From the NCBI RefSeq assembly GCF_025836995.1, contig NZ_CP107546.1, positions 1,054,001 to 1,118,000 on the forward strand: 64,000 nt of DNA. Direction: 5' to 3'. Below are positions 52,989 to 62,032 of the stretch, piece by piece. The notes under the pieces are model-generated. The model was not told the origin of the DNA. It saw only the letters and a list, made by a program, of their open reading frames with translations, and did not search any database. Both the position numbers and the translations under genes were made by a program. Positions within the stretch are counted from its first letter, which is position 1, and each line of letters begins with the position of its first letter. Origin of the DNA: Microbacterium sp. M28. GTDB taxonomy: Bacteria; Actinomycetota; Actinomycetes; Actinomycetales; Microbacteriaceae.

Positions 52989-54184
52989 TCGATGGCGTCG
53001 GGCGTGGATCGGCCACCGGTCCGCGCCCGGTCCAGCGCTCGATCGAGGATTCGTGCGAGCGTGGCGGTGCATGCCGATGCCGATGCGGAGGCGAGCGCCC
53101 AGTCGTGCCCACGGCGCGCCTGCTCCGCCAAAGTCTCCCGGCGTGACAGCAAGTCCTCCAGCGTGCTCTCCAGGTCGTTCGCCGTCGAGACGACCCATGC
53201 GCCGACAGCAGAGCTCAGGTCCGGATCCTGAGTCGGATCGGCACTGCACACCATCACGCATGAGCGCGCCATGGACTCGATCCCGAACACACCGGGCATC
53301 TGCGCGTTCAGTTGGTTGATGACGATATGCGTTTCGTCGAGAGCCGCCAGGACCTCTTGGTTCGGAACGCCCATCAGTTCGCGGTACTCGACGTCGGGGT
53401 GCCGCGCACAGATGGCGGACATCGTCGTGCGCACGGCCTCCGTCCCCTTGATCCGTGGGTGAGAAGGAGCGTGCAGTACGACGATGCGCGCCGGGTCATC
53501 GAACCGGGAGAGGTCCGAGCCGAAGTTCTCGTCCGGGTAGAAGTAGAGGAACGGATCGGTCGCGGTCGTGAGATGGGAGATCTGGTCCACGTTGGCGGTG
53601 ATGACGGCGTGCGCGTAGTCGTCGGCACGTCGTGAACGCGTGACCCTCGTCTCCTCATATGCGTCGTCGGTATAGGGGGCGCCTTCGGAGAGCAGAACCT
53701 CGCCGATGGTCGGAAGGCCGTGCTCGCGTCCCCACTGCGCAGACAGGCGGGCCGAGCGGATGTCATTGCCCGTGAACCAGCAGACGAGCGCTTTGCCCGC
53801 ACGGCGGACGGCCTGGAACTCCCAATCCCGCTCGTCGTTGCCGTCGAGGAAGCCTGCCGACCCGACGTAGATCACGCCTTTGGCGCGGGGCAGCATCACC
53901 CCGAGCACGAGCGCGCCGCCGTAGAGTCTCCGCAGTGCTTCGAAACGCGACGTGTCATCCTGCAGCACGACGTCATACGGTGTGTCGTAGAACGGGTGGC
54001 GGCGGCGCACCACGCTGAAGGATCGCGGCGTGGCCGCTGCGATGTTCCCGAGGACGCCGGCGATCTCCTCGACGCCGATGATCCAGTCGACTCGCGGTCC
54101 GAGGATCCTGAAGATCCTGCCGATCGCGAGGCCCAGTGCGAAGAGTCGCCGCTGGCGCGCCACGACGCGCGGCGAAACGCTCAT
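52985..54184 (-). CDS. GT-B glycosyltransferase-like protein (family A of two paralogs)
   Basis: The 399-residue protein has no signal peptide. GVIYVGSAGFLDGNDERD and CWFTGNDIRSARLS lie in the N-half. The C-half has VVLHAPSHPRIKGTEAVR, GVPNQEVLAALDETHIVINQ and GVFGIESMARSCVMVC. The C-half pattern is shared with the protein at 56801-58027 (VLHAPS, KGT, GVxxQE, DQ, YGVxACEAMA), so the two are distant paralogs. It lies last in a minus-strand unit after a dehydratase/epimerase and aminotransferase, and probably transfers the amino sugar they make. Its start overlaps the aminotransferase stop by 4 bp. Confidence 0.7.
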   Translation of the reverse strand: MSVSPRVVARQRRLFALGLAIGRIFRILGPRVDWIIGVEEIAGVLGNIAAATPRSFSVVRRRHPFYDTPYDVVLQDDTSRFEALRRLYGGALVLGVMLPRAKGVIYVGSAGFLDGNDERDWEFQAVRRAGKALVCWFTGNDIRSARLSAQWGREHGLPTIGEVLLSEGAPYTDDAYEETRVTRSRRADDYAHAVITANVDQISHLTTATDPFLYFYPDENFGSDLSRFDDPARIVVLHAPSHPRIKGTEAVRTTMSAICARHPDVEYRELMGVPNQEVLAALDETHIVINQLNAQMPGVFGIESMARSCVMVCSADPTQDPDLSSAVGAWVVSTANDLESTLEDLLSRRETLAEQARRGHDWALASASASACTATLARILDRALDRARTGGRSTPDAID

Positions 54185-55290
54185 CGTGCGTTGGCGGTGA
54201 CAGCGGAAGACAGGGTCTCCGCGATGAGGTCGAGGTCCTCGTCACGCAACTGCGGATACAACGGGAGGGTGAGTGCCTGGCGATGCGCCCTGGTCGCATG
54301 AGGCAGCTGCGCCGTCAGATCGCCGAACCGCTCCACGAAGTACGGTTGCAGATGCATGCCATAGGTGCCGAGGGTCGTCTCCACATCGGCGGCGCGCATT
54401 GCCCGGATGACGGCGTCGCGATCGATCCCATCTTCGAGCATCACGACGAATGACTGATACGTGTGGCGCAACCCGTCGGGTTCGAACGGCGCCGTGACGC
54501 CGGGGATCTGGGCGACGCGTTCGGCGAGACGATCGGCGAGAGAATGGCGCGAGGTCACGATGCGCTCGAACTTGCGCATCTGCGCGACGCCGATAGCGGC
54601 GTGCACGTCGCTCAGTCGATAGTTGAAACCGGCGGCGACGAACTCCATGAACAGTTCGCCGCGCACGGCGCCATGCGCCCGCAGCACGTCGATGCGTTCG
54701 GCAAGCACGGGGTCGTTCGTTGTGATCATGCCGCCTTCGGCCGTCGTGATCACTTTCCGCGGATGGAACGAGAACACTCCGGTCGTGCCCAGCGAGCCAG
54801 CTGCGCGGCCGTGATACGTGCCGCCCAGCGCACACGCCGCATCCTCGATCACCGGGAGGTCGTGTGCGCCGGCGATAGCGAGGATCGGGTCCATGTCCGC
54901 GACCAGCCCGAAGGCGTGAACGGGCATGATCGCGCGAGTGCGCTCGGTCATCGCGTTCGCGATCGCGTCCGGCGCGATGTTGAAGGTCTCCGGGTCTATG
55001 TCGACGAATATCGGAACGGCCCCCTGCTGGACGACAGCATTCGCTGTGGCGGGGAAGCTGTAGGCCGGCATGACGACCTCGTCGCCGGGACCGATACCGA
55101 GCGCGACGAGAGACAGATGGAGGCCCGTCGTCGCCGAGCTCACTGCCGCGGCGTGCGCGGTGCCGGTGACGCCGCGGACGAGGTCTTCGAGGTCGCGCGC
55201 ACGGTCACCCTGCGTCAGCATCCCGGTGGAGAGAACTGCTGCGATCTCGGCGAGCTCATCCTCGTCGAGGAGGGGGACATTGAGTCTCAC
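54181..55290 (-). CDS. DegT/DnrJ/EryC1 sugar aminotransferase (second)
   Basis: This 369-residue PLP enzyme has SSATTGLHLSLVALGIGPGD, PAYSFPATANAVVQQG, EDAACALGGTYHGRAAG and PLP-lysine motif FSFHPRKVITTAEGGM. It differs clearly from the WbpE-like enzyme. With the NAD-dependent epimerase/dehydratase before it and an acyltransferase divergent from it, a 4-amino-4,6-dideoxy sugar route (perosamine or bacillosamine type) is a reasonable guess. It starts at a GTG overlapping the previous stop by 4 bp. Confidence 0.85.
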   Translation of the reverse strand: MRLNVPLLDEDELAEIAAVLSTGMLTQGDRARDLEDLVRGVTGTAHAAAVSSATTGLHLSLVALGIGPGDEVVMPAYSFPATANAVVQQGAVPIFVDIDPETFNIAPDAIANAMTERTRAIMPVHAFGLVADMDPILAIAGAHDLPVIEDAACALGGTYHGRAAGSLGTTGVFSFHPRKVITTAEGGMITTNDPVLAERIDVLRAHGAVRGELFMEFVAAGFNYRLSDVHAAIGVAQMRKFERIVTSRHSLADRLAERVAQIPGVTAPFEPDGLRHTYQSFVVMLEDGIDRDAVIRAMRAADVETTLGTYGMHLQPYFVERFGDLTAQLPHATRAHRQALTLPLYPQLRDEDLDLIAETLSSAVTANAR

Positions 55291-56252
55291 GACAGTTCGC
55301 TCCGGTACCAGTCGACGGTCTGGGCGAGCGCGTCGTCCGTGAGGCGCGGCGATTCGCGATTCAGCAGAGTCCGCATCTTGGTGACGTCGGCAAGGTGCCG
55401 TCGGACGTCCCCGGGACGATCAGCGCCGTGCACGATGGGATGATCGGGCGCGCCGAGATGCTCGAGCAGTCGACGTACCATCTCGTTCACGGAGGTTTCA
55501 CGTCCCGTGGCCACGTTCAGAAGCTGACCGCGGCATTCGGGAGTGTCGTGCACGGCGACGATCAGGTCCGCGGTGTCGGGAGCGAAGATGAAGTCGCGAG
55601 TCTGCTCGCCGTCGCCGAAGATGGTGATCGGCTCCCCGGCCAGCACGCGTTGGATCACGATCGGCACGATCCCGGCGTAAGAACCGGGGTTCTGGCGCGG
55701 TCCGATGTTGTTGAACGGCCGCACCACCGTGGCGTCGATGTTGAAGGTCTGCACATACGATTCGATGATCCGGTCTGCGGCACTCTTGCTCGCGGCGTAC
55801 GGAGTGATCGCGTCGTGCGGGTGATCCTCATCCATCGGAATATGGCGCGCCGAGCCATAAGCTTCGGAGCTCGACACGTGGAGCAGGCGACCGATCTCTT
55901 CGCGACGGGCGAGTTCGCAGACCGTGGTGGCGATGCCGACATTCACCTGCACGGTCCACGCGGGATAGGTGAGCGAGGTCGGCAGCGGGATGACAGCGAG
56001 GTCGAACAGAGTGTCGACGGATCGCTGCCTGACGATGTCCTGCATCGATGCGAGGTCGGAAGCGTCGAGGCGGACGACCTCGAGGTCGGGGAACGCCGCA
56101 CGCGCATCCCTGAGGTTCGCGTCGCTGCCGAGGAAGAAGTTGTCCACGACGGTCACCCGCGCGGGGTTCTCAGCGATGATGCGGTCAACCAGATGGCTGC
56201 CGATGAATCCGGCCCCGCCGGTGACGAGAACGGATTTGGCGGACAGAGACAT
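55287..56252 (-). CDS. NAD-dependent sugar epimerase/dehydratase (extended SDR)
   Basis: The 321-residue protein has the Rossmann motif VLVTGGAGFIGSHL, FDLAVIPLP, the catalytic Ser/Tyr-Lys in HVSSSEAYGSA and TPYAASKSAAD, and RPFNNIGPRQNPG plus FGDGEQTRDFIF typical of nucleotide-sugar epimerases and dehydratases. Whether it is a C4-epimerase or 4,6-dehydratase is not resolved; the following aminotransferase needs a keto-sugar, which favours a dehydratase. AGGAG 7 bp before the ATG decides the start. A GATGC x4 repeat lies just upstream, in its leader or promoter. Confidence 0.87.
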   Translation of the reverse strand: MSLSAKSVLVTGGAGFIGSHLVDRIIAENPARVTVVDNFFLGSDANLRDARAAFPDLEVVRLDASDLASMQDIVRQRSVDTLFDLAVIPLPTSLTYPAWTVQVNVGIATTVCELARREEIGRLLHVSSSEAYGSARHIPMDEDHPHDAITPYAASKSAADRIIESYVQTFNIDATVVRPFNNIGPRQNPGSYAGIVPIVIQRVLAGEPITIFGDGEQTRDFIFAPDTADLIVAVHDTPECRGQLLNVATGRETSVNEMVRRLLEHLGAPDHPIVHGADRPGDVRRHLADVTKMRTLLNRESPRLTDDALAQTVDWYRSELS

Positions 56253-56267
56253 GACTGCTCCTGTGGT

Positions 56268-56287
56268 GATGCGATGCGATGCGATGC
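56268..56287. repeat. Pentanucleotide repeat GATGC x4 in a divergent promoter region
   Basis: Four uninterrupted copies of GATGC lie 16 bp upstream of the epimerase start codon, in the 105-bp region between it and the divergent acyltransferase. Such a short repeat can change copy number by slippage. Confidence 0.9.
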
Positions 56288-56357
56288 GGACGGGCGAGAG
56301 CGAGGCTCCCATGCGACACTAACAGTCGGACCTCACAAGGAAGGCAAGGCGGTACGG

Positions 56358-56804
56358 ATGGGAGACGCTTCTTCGAGCGGGCAGGCTGGGCTGCCGGCGA
56401 ACCCGTACAACCCTCTCGCGTGGATCGTCGGCACGCCGCAGATCGAGGATGATGTGTGGATCGGCGCATTCACTGTCATCGACGGCAGCGGCGGTCTCAC
56501 GATCGGGCACGGCTGCGATATCGCTGCCGGTGCTCATATCTACACGCACTCCACTGTGCGACGATGCGTCACCGACCGGGCGCTCGGAATCGAGCGTTCG
56601 GCGACCCGTATCGGACGCAACGTCCACATCGGAGCGAATGCGGTCGTCCTGATGGGCTGTGATATCGGTGATCACTGCGTCGTCGGCGCGAACGCCGTGG
56701 TGCGCGAGGGGACCAGCGCCCCGCCGTACAGCCTTCTGGTCGGGGTTCCCGCACGCGTCATCCCGGACGGCGCGCGCCGCTTCACCGAGCCCGCGACGAA
56801 ATGA
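56358..56804 (+). CDS. Left-handed beta-helix O/N-acyltransferase
   Basis: The 148-residue protein has hexapeptide repeats from IEDDVWIGAFTVIDGSGGLT through IGRNVHIGANAVVLMGCDIG and VVGANAVVREGT, ending SLLVGVPARVIPDG, as in WbbJ- and VioB-type sugar acetyltransferases. It probably acetylates a sugar of the locus, perhaps the amino sugar made by the divergent operon. The ATG at 56358 is the first in frame after the intergenic region. The stop overlaps the next glycosyltransferase by 4 bp. Confidence 0.82.
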   Translation: MGDASSSGQAGLPANPYNPLAWIVGTPQIEDDVWIGAFTVIDGSGGLTIGHGCDIAAGAHIYTHSTVRRCVTDRALGIERSATRIGRNVHIGANAVVLMGCDIGDHCVVGANAVVREGTSAPPYSLLVGVPARVIPDGARRFTEPATK

Positions 56805-58027
56805 GTCTCTCCCGCGCATTCTTCGTCCGCGCGTTCCTCTCCTTGCCTGACGGCCTGCGCGAGCGTTGGATGAGCCGGATGCAGGGGTACGGTGCCGATG
56901 ATGTGCCAGCGCCGACGGGAGCGCCCCGGACTCCGATTCGGTTGCTGATCGGTCCGGCGAACTATGCAGGACAGGGGTGGATGTGGGCGCGCGCGGCTGA
57001 GCGGCTCACCGGTGTCGGAGCGAAGAACATGGAGGTGCGCCCTGCCGGGTTGCACTTCCGCGCCGACGATGTCGTCCCGGTCGCGGTCGCCGCGCGCTCG
57101 GCACGCTGGGGGAGAGCACAGTTCGCGGCCGTATCGAGCTCTTTCACCCACGTCATCTTCGAGTCGATGCGTCCGATGTTCGGCCGCGAGTTCGATGGCG
57201 ATGTCGTGGCCGAGATCGAAGCGCTTCGGAGCAAGGGCATCCGCGTCGCGTCGCTCGCCCACGGCACCGACCTGCGCGATCCGACCAGGCACCGCGAACG
57301 TGAAGCCCTCAGCCCCTACGCGCAAGCCGAGTTCCTGCGCAGCGCAATGCCCGCGTATCAGCGCAACCGGCGAGCCTTCGATCAGATTGATGGGGCCGCA
57401 CACGTGCACTACGTGTCGACGCCGGATCTGCTGCGCGACTTCCCCGAGGCCACGTGGTTGCCGGTTGTGGTCGACATGGATCGTTGGGCGGTGGGCGCAG
57501 CGCCTGCACGAGACCGCCTCCGAGTGCTGCACGCGCCGAGCAGCGCGGCGGCAAAGGGAACTTCGTCCATCCTGCCTGTCCTCCGTGAACTCGCCTCCCG
57601 AGGCACGATCGATCTGGACCTCCCCGCCGGGGTGCTGCCCCAGGAAATGCCCGCGCGCGTCGGATCTGCTGACGTCGTCGTCGATCAGTTCGCGCTCGGC
57701 TCCTATGGAGTCGCTGCCTGTGAGGCGATGGCGGCAGGACGCATCGTCGTGGCGCATGTCGCCCCCGACGTCCGGGCTCGCGCCGAGGCGGCTGCCGGAA
57801 TGCCGCTGCCGATCGTCGAGGCGACGCCGGAGACATTGGGTGGGGTCCTCGCAGGGTTCGCGCGGGAACGGAGCAGCGCGCTTGCGGATGCACTTGTCGA
57901 TGGCCCCGAGTTCGTCCGGCGGCTTCACGACGGCACGGCGGCGGCTGCAGCGATGGCGCCGTTCCTGAGCACCCGCCCGGCAATCGCGGGCGGGGATATG
58001 GGAGAATCTTGGACGACCCCGAAGTGA
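56801..58027 (+). CDS. GT-B glycosyltransferase-like protein (family A, second paralog)
   Basis: The 408-residue protein has RLLIGPANYAGQGWMWARAA, FTHVIFESMRPMFGREF and ASLAHGTDLRDPTRHRERE in the N-half and RVLHAPSSAAAKGTSSIL, LPQEMPARVGSADVVVDQ and YGVAACEAMAAGRIVVAH in the C-half. The last is close to the EAMAxGxxVV donor-site motif. It is a distant paralog of the protein at 52985-54184. The ABC flippase gene begins 10 bp after its stop. Confidence 0.75.
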   Translation: MSLSRAFFVRAFLSLPDGLRERWMSRMQGYGADDVPAPTGAPRTPIRLLIGPANYAGQGWMWARAAERLTGVGAKNMEVRPAGLHFRADDVVPVAVAARSARWGRAQFAAVSSSFTHVIFESMRPMFGREFDGDVVAEIEALRSKGIRVASLAHGTDLRDPTRHREREALSPYAQAEFLRSAMPAYQRNRRAFDQIDGAAHVHYVSTPDLLRDFPEATWLPVVVDMDRWAVGAAPARDRLRVLHAPSSAAAKGTSSILPVLRELASRGTIDLDLPAGVLPQEMPARVGSADVVVDQFALGSYGVAACEAMAAGRIVVAHVAPDVRARAEAAAGMPLPIVEATPETLGGVLAGFARERSSALADALVDGPEFVRRLHDGTAAAAAMAPFLSTRPAIAGGDMGESWTTPK

Positions 58028-58037
58028 TTGGCGAGGC

Positions 58038-59816
58038 GTGAAACGCATCTTCCGTACATTCCGCGACGTGCTGCCCTATTTGCCAGAACGTGCGCGGAAG
58101 TTCATCTGGACCTATATTTTCTTCTCGTCTTCGCTCGCGGTGCTCGACGTCGCTGCTCTGATGCTGCTCGCCGCCTCCCTGACCGCGATGGTCGCGGGAA
58201 ACGACGTCAACCTGCCGGTCATCGGTCAGATCCCACCCTCGGGGTACCTGTGGATCATCTTGACGGTGTCATTGCTGATCATCATCAAGTCCACGTTGAA
58301 CATCCTGCTGCAATGGGTGTCGACCAGGCGCATGGCGACGTTCGAGTTGGAGATCGGCGACCGGCTGTTCGCCGCGTACATTCAGGCCCCGTGGACGGAG
58401 CGTCTCAAACGAAACACGTCCCAACTGGTTCGCCTGGCCGATGTCGGCATCGCGAACGTCACGGCCGGATTCCTGCTGCCCTTCATGACGCTTCCCGCAC
58501 TGCTGACGACCGCGCTCGCCGTGCTCGCGGTGATCCTCGTCGTTCAACCGATCACCGCTCTGGTCACCATCGCGTACCTGGGCCTGATCTCGGTGCTGCT
58601 CTACTTCGTGCTCTCGCAGCGCACGGTGACGGCTGGCCGGGTCAATCGCGATTACTCGTTCCGCGTCGCCAGTCTCATGACCGACATGGTCTCGGCTCTG
58701 AAAGAGGTGACGTTGCGCAACAAGGCCGGTGAGGTCGCCGCTGTTGTGCACGAGACCCGGAAGGTGACGTCGCGCGCACGCGCGAACATGAGCTTCATCT
58801 CCGCGGTGCCGAAGTTCGTGCTCGATGCGGCGCTGGTCGGCGGCTTCCTTCTCGTCGGGGGCGCGGCGCTCGTCGTCGGCGGACCGGCGCATGCGGTGTC
58901 GGCGATCTCGCTCTTCGCGGTGGCCGGCTTCCGTCTGGTCCCCTCGCTCACCAGCTTCCAAGGGCTCGTCAACCAGATGTCGGCGAACATCCCGCACGTG
59001 ACGTCGGTGATAAACGACATCAAGCTCGCCGAGGGCTATGTGGCCCGTGCCGAGGTCATCGGCCATGAGCCGATCGTCGGCAACCCACGGGAACTGATCC
59101 TGGACAATGTCTCCCTGACCTACCCGGGAGCCACCGAGCCCGCGCTGCGTGGAATCTCAGCCGTCGTTCCGATCGGATCTACCCTCGGCATCGTGGGCGC
59201 ATCAGGAGCGGGCAAGTCGTCCTTGATCGACCTGCTGCTCGGGCTCATGGAACCGACGACCGGGAGGATCTCGCTCGGTGATCAGGCTCTGACGGACGTG
59301 CTCGCCAGTTGGAGATCCCGAGTCGGCTATGTGCCTCAGGATGTGGCGTTGTTCGACGGCACGATCGCACAGAACGTCGCACTGTCGTGGGGGGAGGATG
59401 CTGACGAGCAGCGCGTGCGCGACGCATTGCGTCGGGCGCATCTGCTGGAGGTCGTGGAGAGCCGACCGGAAGGCATCTACGAGAAGGTCGGCGACCGTGG
59501 CATGCGGTTGTCCGGCGGTCAGCGTCAGCGTCTCGGTATCGCCAGAGCGCTCTATGCCGATCCGCTCGTGCTCGTGCTCGATGAGGCGACGAGTGCACTG
59601 GATACCCGCACGGAGGCCGACGTGACGGCCTCCATACGCGAACTCGAGGGAGAGATCACCGTGATTTCGGTGGCGCATCGCCTCTCGACGATTCGCGATA
59701 GTGACGAGGTCTGGTTCATGCGTGACGGAATGGTCAAGTCGCGTGGGCGGTTCGACGAGGTGATCGCTGCCGAGCCCGAGTTCGCGCATCAGGCGCAGTT
59801 GGCGGGACTTCTGTGA
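58038..59816 (+). CDS. ABC transporter with fused permease and ATPase domains (PglK/MsbA-like flippase)
   Basis: The 592-residue half-transporter has six membrane segments in the first 330 residues. Its ATPase has Walker A GIVGASGAGKSSLIDLLLG, Q-loop GYVPQDVALFDG, signature RLSGGQRQRLGIARAL, Walker B VLVLDEATSALD and H-loop ISVAHRLSTI. It would work as a homodimer. The SER-like arrangement and position among glycosyltransferases suggest a lipid-linked oligosaccharide flippase of the PglK/WlaB type, not a drug pump. GTG start at 58038. The stop overlaps the GT2 gene by 4 bp. Confidence 0.87.
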   Translation: MKRIFRTFRDVLPYLPERARKFIWTYIFFSSSLAVLDVAALMLLAASLTAMVAGNDVNLPVIGQIPPSGYLWIILTVSLLIIIKSTLNILLQWVSTRRMATFELEIGDRLFAAYIQAPWTERLKRNTSQLVRLADVGIANVTAGFLLPFMTLPALLTTALAVLAVILVVQPITALVTIAYLGLISVLLYFVLSQRTVTAGRVNRDYSFRVASLMTDMVSALKEVTLRNKAGEVAAVVHETRKVTSRARANMSFISAVPKFVLDAALVGGFLLVGGAALVVGGPAHAVSAISLFAVAGFRLVPSLTSFQGLVNQMSANIPHVTSVINDIKLAEGYVARAEVIGHEPIVGNPRELILDNVSLTYPGATEPALRGISAVVPIGSTLGIVGASGAGKSSLIDLLLGLMEPTTGRISLGDQALTDVLASWRSRVGYVPQDVALFDGTIAQNVALSWGEDADEQRVRDALRRAHLLEVVESRPEGIYEKVGDRGMRLSGGQRQRLGIARALYADPLVLVLDEATSALDTRTEADVTASIRELEGEITVISVAHRLSTIRDSDEVWFMRDGMVKSRGRFDEVIAAEPEFAHQAQLAGLL

Positions 59817-60871
59817 CGGCCGGTGTACCGGACGTCGATGTCATCATTCCGGTGCATTCGGTGGGACGTCCTGTCCGCCGAGCAGTCGCGAGCGTGTTCC
59901 GAGGGCTTGAACGGACGGACGTCCGGGCCAGCGTCATCTGCCACGGTGTCGCCGTCGAGGCGATCGCGGCGGAGCTCGACGGTATCGGAGGAGACCGAGT
60001 TCGTCTGCTGCCCTGTGACGCTCCGTTCCCGTCGCCGGCGCTTCCCGTGAACATGGGCATCTCGGCCGCGACCGGCACTTACGTGTCCCGTCTCGACTCG
60101 GACGACGAGTTCGAGCCCGGAGCTGTGGACGCATGGATGGCCGTCGCCCGAGCCCGCGATGCGCAGATCGTCATCGCGCCGCTGCGTCCAGCAGGCGGAC
60201 CCGTGACGAAGGCGCCGCTGACCCGTCCCTTCCGGCGCGGGCGGTTGTCACCGGTGTCCGATCGGCTCTCGTATCGCACGGCACCGTTCGGCCTGATCCG
60301 GCGGGATCTGGGTGACGCGCTCGGCGCGCGATACACCGAGGATCTGAGCTCTGGCGAGGATCTCGATTACGGGCTGAGGCTCTGGTTCGGAGCCGATCGG
60401 ATCGAATTCGCAGCGGACGCGCCCGCATACCTCGTGCACGCCGACGCGGCTGACCGGACGACAGGTATCGCACGGTCCATCGCTCAGCTGCTTGAGCCCT
60501 CCCTGAGGGTCGTGCAGTCGGCATGGTTCGAGGAACGCTCGAGTGCGGAGCGTCGTGCGATCGCGATCAAGCTCGTCCGGGTGCACGTGCTGGCGGCGGT
60601 GAGGCAATCGTCGGTGCGCAACGATGCGGACGCGAGCAGTGCCGCGCAGCTGATCGCCGTGCTGGACGAGAAGGCCACCGGCTGGCAGCTGCCATTCAGC
60701 CGAAGCGATGCCCGCGTCATCGAGGCGATTCGTCACGGCAATCTGGCGGACGCGAGCCGACTGGTCGATCAGGGGTCGCGTGACGATCGCCTTTTCGCTC
60801 CCACTATCGCCGGTACGCTGCACCGGGAATCGACATTGCGCCGATACCTCCGGTATCGCCTACCGCGCTGA
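59813..60871 (+). CDS. Glycosyltransferase family 2 (paralog pair, first)
   Basis: The 352-residue GT-A protein begins VIIPVHSVGRPVRRAVASVF and has TYVSRLDSDDEFEPGAVDAW (metal-binding DSDD), SDRLSYRTAPFGLIRRDLGD and SSGEDLDYGLRLWF. Its C-terminal 120 residues are helical. The gene truncated at the right edge (63156) is its close paralog, sharing PVHSxxRPVRRxVASV, DSDDxxxPGAxDAW and RLxYRTxxxGL. Sugar and acceptor are unknown. It starts in the GTGA overlap with the flippase. Confidence 0.82.
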   Translation: MTAGVPDVDVIIPVHSVGRPVRRAVASVFRGLERTDVRASVICHGVAVEAIAAELDGIGGDRVRLLPCDAPFPSPALPVNMGISAATGTYVSRLDSDDEFEPGAVDAWMAVARARDAQIVIAPLRPAGGPVTKAPLTRPFRRGRLSPVSDRLSYRTAPFGLIRRDLGDALGARYTEDLSSGEDLDYGLRLWFGADRIEFAADAPAYLVHADAADRTTGIARSIAQLLEPSLRVVQSAWFEERSSAERRAIAIKLVRVHVLAAVRQSSVRNDADASSAAQLIAVLDEKATGWQLPFSRSDARVIEAIRHGNLADASRLVDQGSRDDRLFAPTIAGTLHRESTLRRYLRYRLPR

Positions 60872-60889
60872 ACGATCGGAACAACGCTC

Positions 60890-62032
60890 ATGACGACACG
60901 TCCCTCACTTCTGCTGATCTCCTTCTCCCCGCTGCGCTCGGATGCTCGAATCCTCAAGCAGATCGGATTGCTGCGAGACGACTACGAAGTGACGACCCTT
61001 GGCTATGGCGCGGCGCCGGACGGTGCGGCAGCACACATCGAGGTTCCCGCCTCGGAGGACTTCCAGGATCTCAACGGTCGCCTCATCACCCTCCACCTCT
61101 ATCGTCGCGCCTACTGGAACCTTTCGGCTGTGCGGTGGGCGCGCACTCGGTTGCCCATCGGCACTTTCGATGTCATCCTCGCGAACGAGATGGAAGCTGT
61201 GCCGCTGGCACTGTCGCTGCGACCTCGCGGAGGTGTGCATGCGGATCTGCACGAGTACACCCCGAAGCTGAAAGAGGAGTTTCCCGAGTGGGACCGCCGG
61301 ATCCGGCCGTTCTGGGAATGGGTCGCGCGTCGCTACGTGACCAAGGCGCAGTCGTGGACGACCGTGAGCCCCGCGATCGTGGACACCTATGAAGAGAAGT
61401 TCGGCTTTCGTCCGGAGCTCGTCACGAACGCTGCACCGCTGTCCGACTTCACACCTGGTCCTGTGCATCAGCCCATTCGCATCGTGCACAGTGGAGCCTG
61501 TCTGCGCAATCGTAGGCTCGAGATCCTCCTCGATGCCATGGAACGGACGAGCGCAGACGTTTCTCTCGATTTCTACTTGACACCGAACGACCCGGCATTC
61601 CTCGCAGAACTGCGCGAACGTGCAGCACGGATGACGAATGTGACGGTGCACGACCCGCTTCCGTACGCTGAGCTGATCCGTACGTTGAATGCGTACGACG
61701 TGGGAGTCCATGTGCTGCCGCCCACGAACTTCAACAATGCCGCGGCGTTGCCCAACAAGCTCTTCGAGTACGCTCAGGCGCGACTCGGCGTGATCGTCGG
61801 TCCGTCGCCGGAGATGGCGCGCTATGTCCGAGAGCTCGGTTTCGGAGCGGTCACCGAAGGGTTCACCGCGGAGCACCTCTCAGCCGTCGTCGACGCACTC
61901 ACGCCAGAGAGGGTGCTCGCGTGGAAGCAGGCTGCCCACGAGAATGCGGTCAGCTTGTCCGCGCAGTCGCAGCTCCCTGTCTGGGGGCACGCCATCCGGC
62001 GCCTGGCGGCTGCGGCGGAGGGCAAACGATGA
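60890..62032 (+). CDS. GT4-like glycosyltransferase (paralog pair, first)
   Basis: The 380-residue GT-B protein has LLISFSPLRSDARILKQIGL, VHADLHEYTPKLKEEFPEW, SWTTVSPAIVDTYEEKFGF, IVHSGACLRNRRLEILLDAM, and PPTNFNNAAALPNKLFEYAQ in the donor-binding region. It is a clear paralog of the next protein. The ATG at 60890 follows the GT2 stop by 18 bp. The stop overlaps the next start by 4 bp (ATGA). Confidence 0.83.
   Translation: MTTRPSLLLISFSPLRSDARILKQIGLLRDDYEVTTLGYGAAPDGAAAHIEVPASEDFQDLNGRLITLHLYRRAYWNLSAVRWARTRLPIGTFDVILANEMEAVPLALSLRPRGGVHADLHEYTPKLKEEFPEWDRRIRPFWEWVARRYVTKAQSWTTVSPAIVDTYEEKFGFRPELVTNAAPLSDFTPGPVHQPIRIVHSGACLRNRRLEILLDAMERTSADVSLDFYLTPNDPAFLAELRERAARMTNVTVHDPLPYAELIRTLNAYDVGVHVLPPTNFNNAAALPNKLFEYAQARLGVIVGPSPEMARYVRELGFGAVTEGFTAEHLSAVVDALTPERVLAWKQAAHENAVSLSAQSQLPVWGHAIRRLAAAAEGKR

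Noticed and set aside
58038-59816. Multidrug ABC exporter
   Set aside because: Its setting between glycosyltransferases, with a 4-bp overlap into one of them, fits a glycolipid flippase better.
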